Assembly: GCA_963082975.1 (NCBI GenBank)
Contig: OY720350.1
Coordinates: 52,282,734 to 52,346,733, forward strand
DNA from: Labia minor
Taxonomy: Eukaryota; Arthropoda; Insecta; Dermaptera; Spongiphoridae
Length of the DNA: 64,000 nucleotides
Direction of reading: 5' to 3'
Position numbers and translations under genes: made by a program
The notes under the pieces: generated by a model
The model's database searches: none
Seen by the model: the letters and a program-made list of their open reading frames with translations, nothing else
Told to the model about the DNA's origin: nothing
Shown here: positions 59,235 through 64,000 of the stretch, piece by piece
How positions within the stretch are numbered: position 1 is the first letter of the stretch
How the letters are laid out: every line of letters starts with the position of its first letter

Positions 59235-60600
59235 CTAATTTTCTTTTAATTATAACTAGCAGTGAAGTAGATATTAACATAACAATCTTAAAGAAGAAGA
59301 AAAAGAAGGACTTCTTATTAAAATTTTAGAAATGTTTTATAACGGGAATTCTCAAGCCCTTTGAGAAAAATAGATACAGTGACATGCGTTGTTTATTTAT
59401 GTGGTCAAACAATACAATGACCAAAAAGACACACAAGAAATAAATTATAAGTAATAATATATATATTGTCTTATCTCTTTTGTTGTTTATATATTTTACA
59501 AAATTTCATTTGAATCTTAACATTATAAGAGATAGAAATTTTAATGATTCGTATAATTAATATTGAGAATATAAAAAGAAAAAAAATCAATTTAATGTTA
59601 ATGTATTTTTTTTTTAAAATATTTTTAAAATTAATTAACGTAAATTTCTGATTAATTATTTTTATATTATAAATACACAATAAGAGAAACTATCGGGCAA
59701 TATTTTGAAATTCTCAAATATTAATAAATATAACTGATTAGCTTAAGGAGTTTTTCCTACTAGCGAGTTCAACTCTTCCAAAAGGAAATCTAAATTTTAT
59801 TTTGATATGTAAATAATTAAATTATTCAATTTTCTACTTTTAATATTAATTAAAGTAATCAAAATGCATACTTTCTTTGTCTATAACTTCTTTGAACTGG
59901 TGATTGATGTACGTAAATAGAGAGAGACAAGGTATTGTCAGAAAACATACACAATGCAAGTTAAATAAAATACTTTAAAAATATTATTACTTATATGTGT
60001 GTGTTATTAGACACTAAAATATTTTTATTATATTAATATTTTTATAAATAAGTATATTTTACTTCAATTTAGTCCATCTTTCGAATTACTAAATGAACTA
60101 AACTAAAAATGAGCATATCTACATCGATGGGTTAAGCTACTATAATATTCATCTACAATATTATTTATTTATTTAGTGTGGATATTTCATTTAAGAAACG
60201 GGAAATTCAAAAAGTGACGGACTTATTGACCTGCCCTCGTATTAAATCAATTATACTATAATTTTATATTAGGTGTAAATATGTAAAAAAAAATTACTTT
60301 GAATTTCTTTTCATTTATAATCTTTTTTGACTTGCACATAAAACTATATTTATAATTTTATTTATAATTACAAGTTCAAATTTTTGATTAAATATTTACC
60401 TTTATATAGTTATTTGTAAAATTTTTTTTTAAAATTTTTGGTAATTATACTCTTAATGTGACTCACTGAATTATTTTTTAACTTTTCTGATAACTTTTTT
60501 TATTTCGAGTTCAATAATTAAGATTTTATTTTTACTTCTAATATTATAAATTTAAGAATTAAACGTTAATTTTATTAATATTTTGGTAATTATTTACATC
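59235..60600. other. AT-rich stretch
   Basis: No gene or repeat copy is recognised. Confidence 0.5.
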
Positions 60601-60626
60601 CATGGTTCCGATACAGAAATAATTGT

Positions 60627-61034
60627 CCCCAAGAGGGCGATACCTTCAACCAAACTTGGCTTTAGGTCAAGAGATGGCGCGGCCTTCACCATTGTGTTTG
60701 CTTTGCCCAGTAGATAGCGCAATTAAAATAATTTGTTTGAATGACTTTAATATGAATTTAACTTTTTCTAAAATAGAATAAACCGAATTTAAAAAACCGA
60801 AAAAGCGTTGAAATGATAGTTGATCTTTTTATATATAATTAATCTCAAATTAAATATTTTTTAATATTAAAAATAAATAAAAAAACATATTTCATATGTA
60901 TATTTATTTTTATAAATGTTTAGGGAAATTTTGCAATTATCACTAATTAAATAAAATTGTGTTAATATATATTTAAATTCAAATTAATAATTGCGCTATC
61001 TACTGGGCAAGGTGAAGGTTTCGCCCCCTTGTGA
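60627..61034. repeat. Interrupted inverted-repeat element P
   Basis: The inner arms TTGCCCAGTAGATAGCGCAA (60703-60722) and its complement (60991-61010) are exact. Outer arms CAAGAGGGCGATACCTTCA and complement (about 61011-61032) continue the symmetry. The left side carries about 50 extra bases with AGATGGCGCGGCC. The 265-bp spacer is A+T-rich. It is a MITE-like or fold-back element; no target duplication was found. Confidence 0.7.
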
Positions 61035-61439
61035 TCATAAGTCAAACTATAACTGTCAAAACATGGCCCCCCACCCCCAATTTATATGCAAATTATATTA
61101 ATTTTTCTCTCGTAAACACGAAATTTCCAGAAAATATTTCATATCAAAAATCAATCAGGATAATCTAAGGTACGCACTGGTATTTTTTTTTCCAATCCGT
61201 TGAGGGAAGGACTAAATATTTTCTTTTGGATATTTAAGTATAATTTTTTTAGAAATTAATAATAAATTTATAAAATACCTATAGATAAAGAGGGATATAT
61301 AAATATTTATATATTTAGGTATACATATAACAATTTTTGTTGAGTAAGTTATAATATCAAAAAATAATTTATTTAATATTAGGGTGGAATGAACATAAGG
61401 CGTTTAATTTATTCCTGATATTATCATTGTATTATCTTT
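61035..61439. other. AT-rich stretch
   Basis: No gene is recognised. Confidence 0.45.
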
Positions 61440-61690
61440 CTGGTAGACTATTTATCTATTTGTGGGGTATAAGAATCTTGAGCGTTTAGAGGGGGGAAGT
61501 ACTTCTCGTCTGTTTGTGTTCCGAATAATTAATTTTATTTATGAATTTCACTTTTCTTATTCTTGCGTTGTTAATCGAAGGAAGTGAGCCTGTGGAAACC
61601 TTCACACTACAATTGGTTGCCTGGTAGCTTCGCGGTTCGTTTCATTCCATTTCCATAGAAAAATGCTCATTTGACTTTTTGGCTCGTTCA
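61440..61690. other. Moderately GC-enriched unique block
   Basis: More complex than its flanks (GAGGGGGGAAGTACTTCTCG, GGAAGTGAGCCTGTGGAAAC) and not repeated here. It is a weak candidate regulatory block. Confidence 0.25.
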
Positions 61691-63810
61691 CCTAATTCAA
61701 CATTAACAAGCAACAACCAAGCATATTTAAACAAAGGACTCGCATGCAATGCATCACTAAGATTTACCAACAAAATACAAATAAAAACAAAAAGTATCAC
61801 AATATTCCTATTTCTCATTAAAATTAACCTAATATGTCGTATTACCCTAGTTAATTCTAAATATTATCAGAATTTAATATTTAAATTGAATAAATTTCTA
61901 TAAAATATATTTTATAATAGTTTCAATATGGGAGCCAATTTCGAGAAATAATTAAATTATTATTGCTTTTTATTTAATGAAATATTTTTTTTTCTTTTAT
62001 TCTTTATTGTAAATGATCTTTTCAGATTTTATACTGGCTATTAATTAAAAATAAAAACAAAAAACAAATCTAGATCAAAAAATTTTACAAACGGTTTAGT
62101 CCTTTTTATGATTTCTCGGCTAATTCTGCAGTAAGAGAATGCATTCTTCCGAAGATTTACGTAAATTCTTATTCTTTCTTGATGTTTTCTTGCATATTGT
62201 TTTTTCTTAAATTGGCCACTAATTCTATGTTCAAGTCTCTATGTTACGTACATTTCACTCAACTCAGACTATGCTTCTATGAATTTTGGTGTTAGATAGT
62301 TTTTCCCACAATTGTGCTTATGGGTCTTAATATTTGCATTTAAATCATGATTTTGTTTTCAATTTCCAATTTTGAATATTTGCCCATTAGCCATTGATTA
62401 TTTTACTAATTTTTCTTGTCTTCTCATATTGAAAAATAATTAAGACAATTCTATTTTGTTTTTTTCGTTATATCATTCACACATTTCTAATCATCTAATT
62501 CTTATTGTACTCTAATTATATTGCCCTCCCTTCTCTTCACCGAACATCCAACAATATTTTTGATATAGGAATTGGTGGCATTATATGGCAAACATACAAA
62601 GATCGCACCTCGTCAAGTTCATTTAGATATTTAAGAATAAATAAAAATAATTCAAAATCATTCTGAGAAAGCTGGCAAAATGGAGATTTATTCCATTCTT
62701 ATTCTTTTTTCTTTTTGAAAAATTTAAATCATTTCATAAGTTAAATAATTTATCTCATAAAAATTTAAATATAATATTTTCTTCTAAATCTTTTAAATAT
62801 ATTATTTATTTTAGAAAATTCTGAAGAGGGGAAAGGGGCAATATAATTATAATTTTGTTATTCTCTCTCTCTATTCAAATTATAATTATTTTAATGAATT
62901 AATAAAATTTTCCTGGGAATACATGTGAACCTTTATTTTTTCCAAATAATTTTAATAGGAAAAATACCAAAAAAAAAAAATTGACAAATAAAATTAAAAT
63001 TAGATTTTAAATAAAAAATTTGATATTTTATTTTTGAAAAGAAATTTAATATATATAAACATCTATTAAATATATTTATTTTCTCTCTCTCTCTCTCTCT
63101 CTTTGTCTAATGTTTTATTCAATTTAGTTATTTTGTTTCATTTTATTTAATAAAATCTCTCTTTTGAAATATTTTTTTTTTTAAAGAATTCTTTAAACTT
63201 GTACTATTTCATTCCAATTACAATAATATTCCAATTATAGGTTATTTGAAAAATAATGAACTATCTATTCTTTTAAAACATTAAAATACAAAAATTATTT
63301 AATATTTCTGTTTTATCATTTATTTTATTTGAGTTAATTTAATAATAACCATTTATTTTGTTATATATACTAAAATTTAGATAGAAATGCTTTAATTTAG
63401 TGAAATAATTATGTATTCTATTAAATTAAATTATTCCTAATAATATTATCAAGATAACTCTGAAGATTATCATTCCTCCCTTCTTCCTGTGCTCATTTTA
63501 TATTCGTCTTCTTACCACCTCCATCTTTTCAAATTTCATATTTAAACTTCATCATTTTTATGGTTCTTTTCTGATCAATATAATGTGATTTTTCTTTTTT
63601 GTTAAAATTAAAGAAATTAATTTATTTATATTAATGAATAATAATAAACACATTTCATTTAGTGAAATTTAATTAATTTATTTATTTTTATGATCTGAAT
63701 ATTTTTTTTTTTTATTAATTATTTGTGACAATTTGAAATATTATATTTTTATTTTAAATTTTAGAATTTAATAAATTATTTCATTTTTTTAATTTTTAAT
63801 TTTTTTGGTT
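61691..63810. other. AT-rich stretch with CT microsatellite
   Basis: A CT run lies at 63082-63103, with a shorter one near 62862-62874. The 74-codon plus ORF from 61679 has no motif. No gene is recognised. Confidence 0.5.
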
Positions 63811-64000
63811 ATCCGATGTCAGGGACAAAAGGTGAATGTTGAAAAGATGATTGGATTGCTTCGAAACTTGTTTTTTTTTTTTATTATTATTTAATTCGTC
63901 GACGAAAGCCATTTGGGTCAAAATTTTTATTCATTTCCATATTCCTTTTAAAGTAAAAGGGAGAATGGGCTGTTATATGAGAAAGCAACCGGCTTCCCAC
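63811..64000. other. Moderately complex sequence at the window edge
   Basis: Composition rises toward the right edge (TCGTCGACGAAAGCCATTTG, GAAAGCAACCGGCTTCCCAC), possibly the start of another island or exon beyond the window. No splice site or frame can be assigned. Confidence 0.25.

Overview
The window reads as AT-rich animal nuclear DNA, most likely from an arthropod. By eye it is roughly three quarters A+T, full of microsatellites and decayed transposons. Those transposons are Helitron/Helentron, hAT, mariner/IS630-like, piggyBac and non-LTR elements with an insect or crustacean flavour. No species is assigned. No host protein-coding exon could be recognised. The only long open reading frame is the gag-like ORF1 (480 aa, minus strand, 56765-58207) of an R1-clade retrotransposon. 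Nearly all other ORFs are chance readings of AT-rich DNA, microsatellites or transposon relics.

The best clue to what the window is comes from three plus-strand sites where a complete 3' splice site (CTAAT branch point, pyrimidine tract, AG) is joined directly to a 5' splice site: 4695/4696, 24096/24097 and 39699/39700. These zero-length exons look like recursive-splicing ratchet points. Their spacing of 19.4 and 15.6 kb suggests the window lies inside one very long intron of a plus-strand gene. Blocks of higher G+C that match no repeat here (about 0.4, 7.4, 12.1, 16.4, 22.2, 26.6, 28.4, 32.0, 36.6, 43.4, 53.3 and 61.5 kb) are candidate intronic regulatory islands.

The rest is a dense repeat landscape. 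(1) HINE-A, a Helentron-associated element of about 600 bp, has ten full or partial copies. It has a T-rich 5' end with a hairpin, an internal GT microsatellite, an internal copy of the inverted terminal repeat, and a 3' stem-loop. (2) HINE-B has the same layout with different ends: two long copies, one short derivative and two terminal fragments. (3) Helitron-C has three copies, two of them with the canonical TC...CTAG ends. (4) Related rolling-circle fragments lie at 6.4, 13.3, 33.0 and 34.1 kb. (5) A non-LTR retrotransposon with a GATA-type tail is present as five C-terminal fragments. (6) hAT miniature elements occur, three with perfect 8-bp target duplications and one with a low-complexity 8-bp match. 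There are also an 83-bp piggyBac-type miniature, three mariner/IS630 relics, fold-back palindromes and a large inverted pair.

Relations between elements are the most interesting part. HINE-A and HINE-B share a homologous core but have different termini. A box next to a microsatellite (AACGGCTCAACCGATTTT then GATGAAATTTGG, loosely conserved) recurs in at least six rolling-circle families. A paired TGACGTCA block is shared by HINE-B, a second relative and Helitron-C. One HINE-A copy carries its terminal hairpin in flipped orientation. The R1-clade element sits exactly against a 105-unit AC/GT array that is the internal microsatellite of a HINE-A copy, pointing to microsatellite-targeted insertion.
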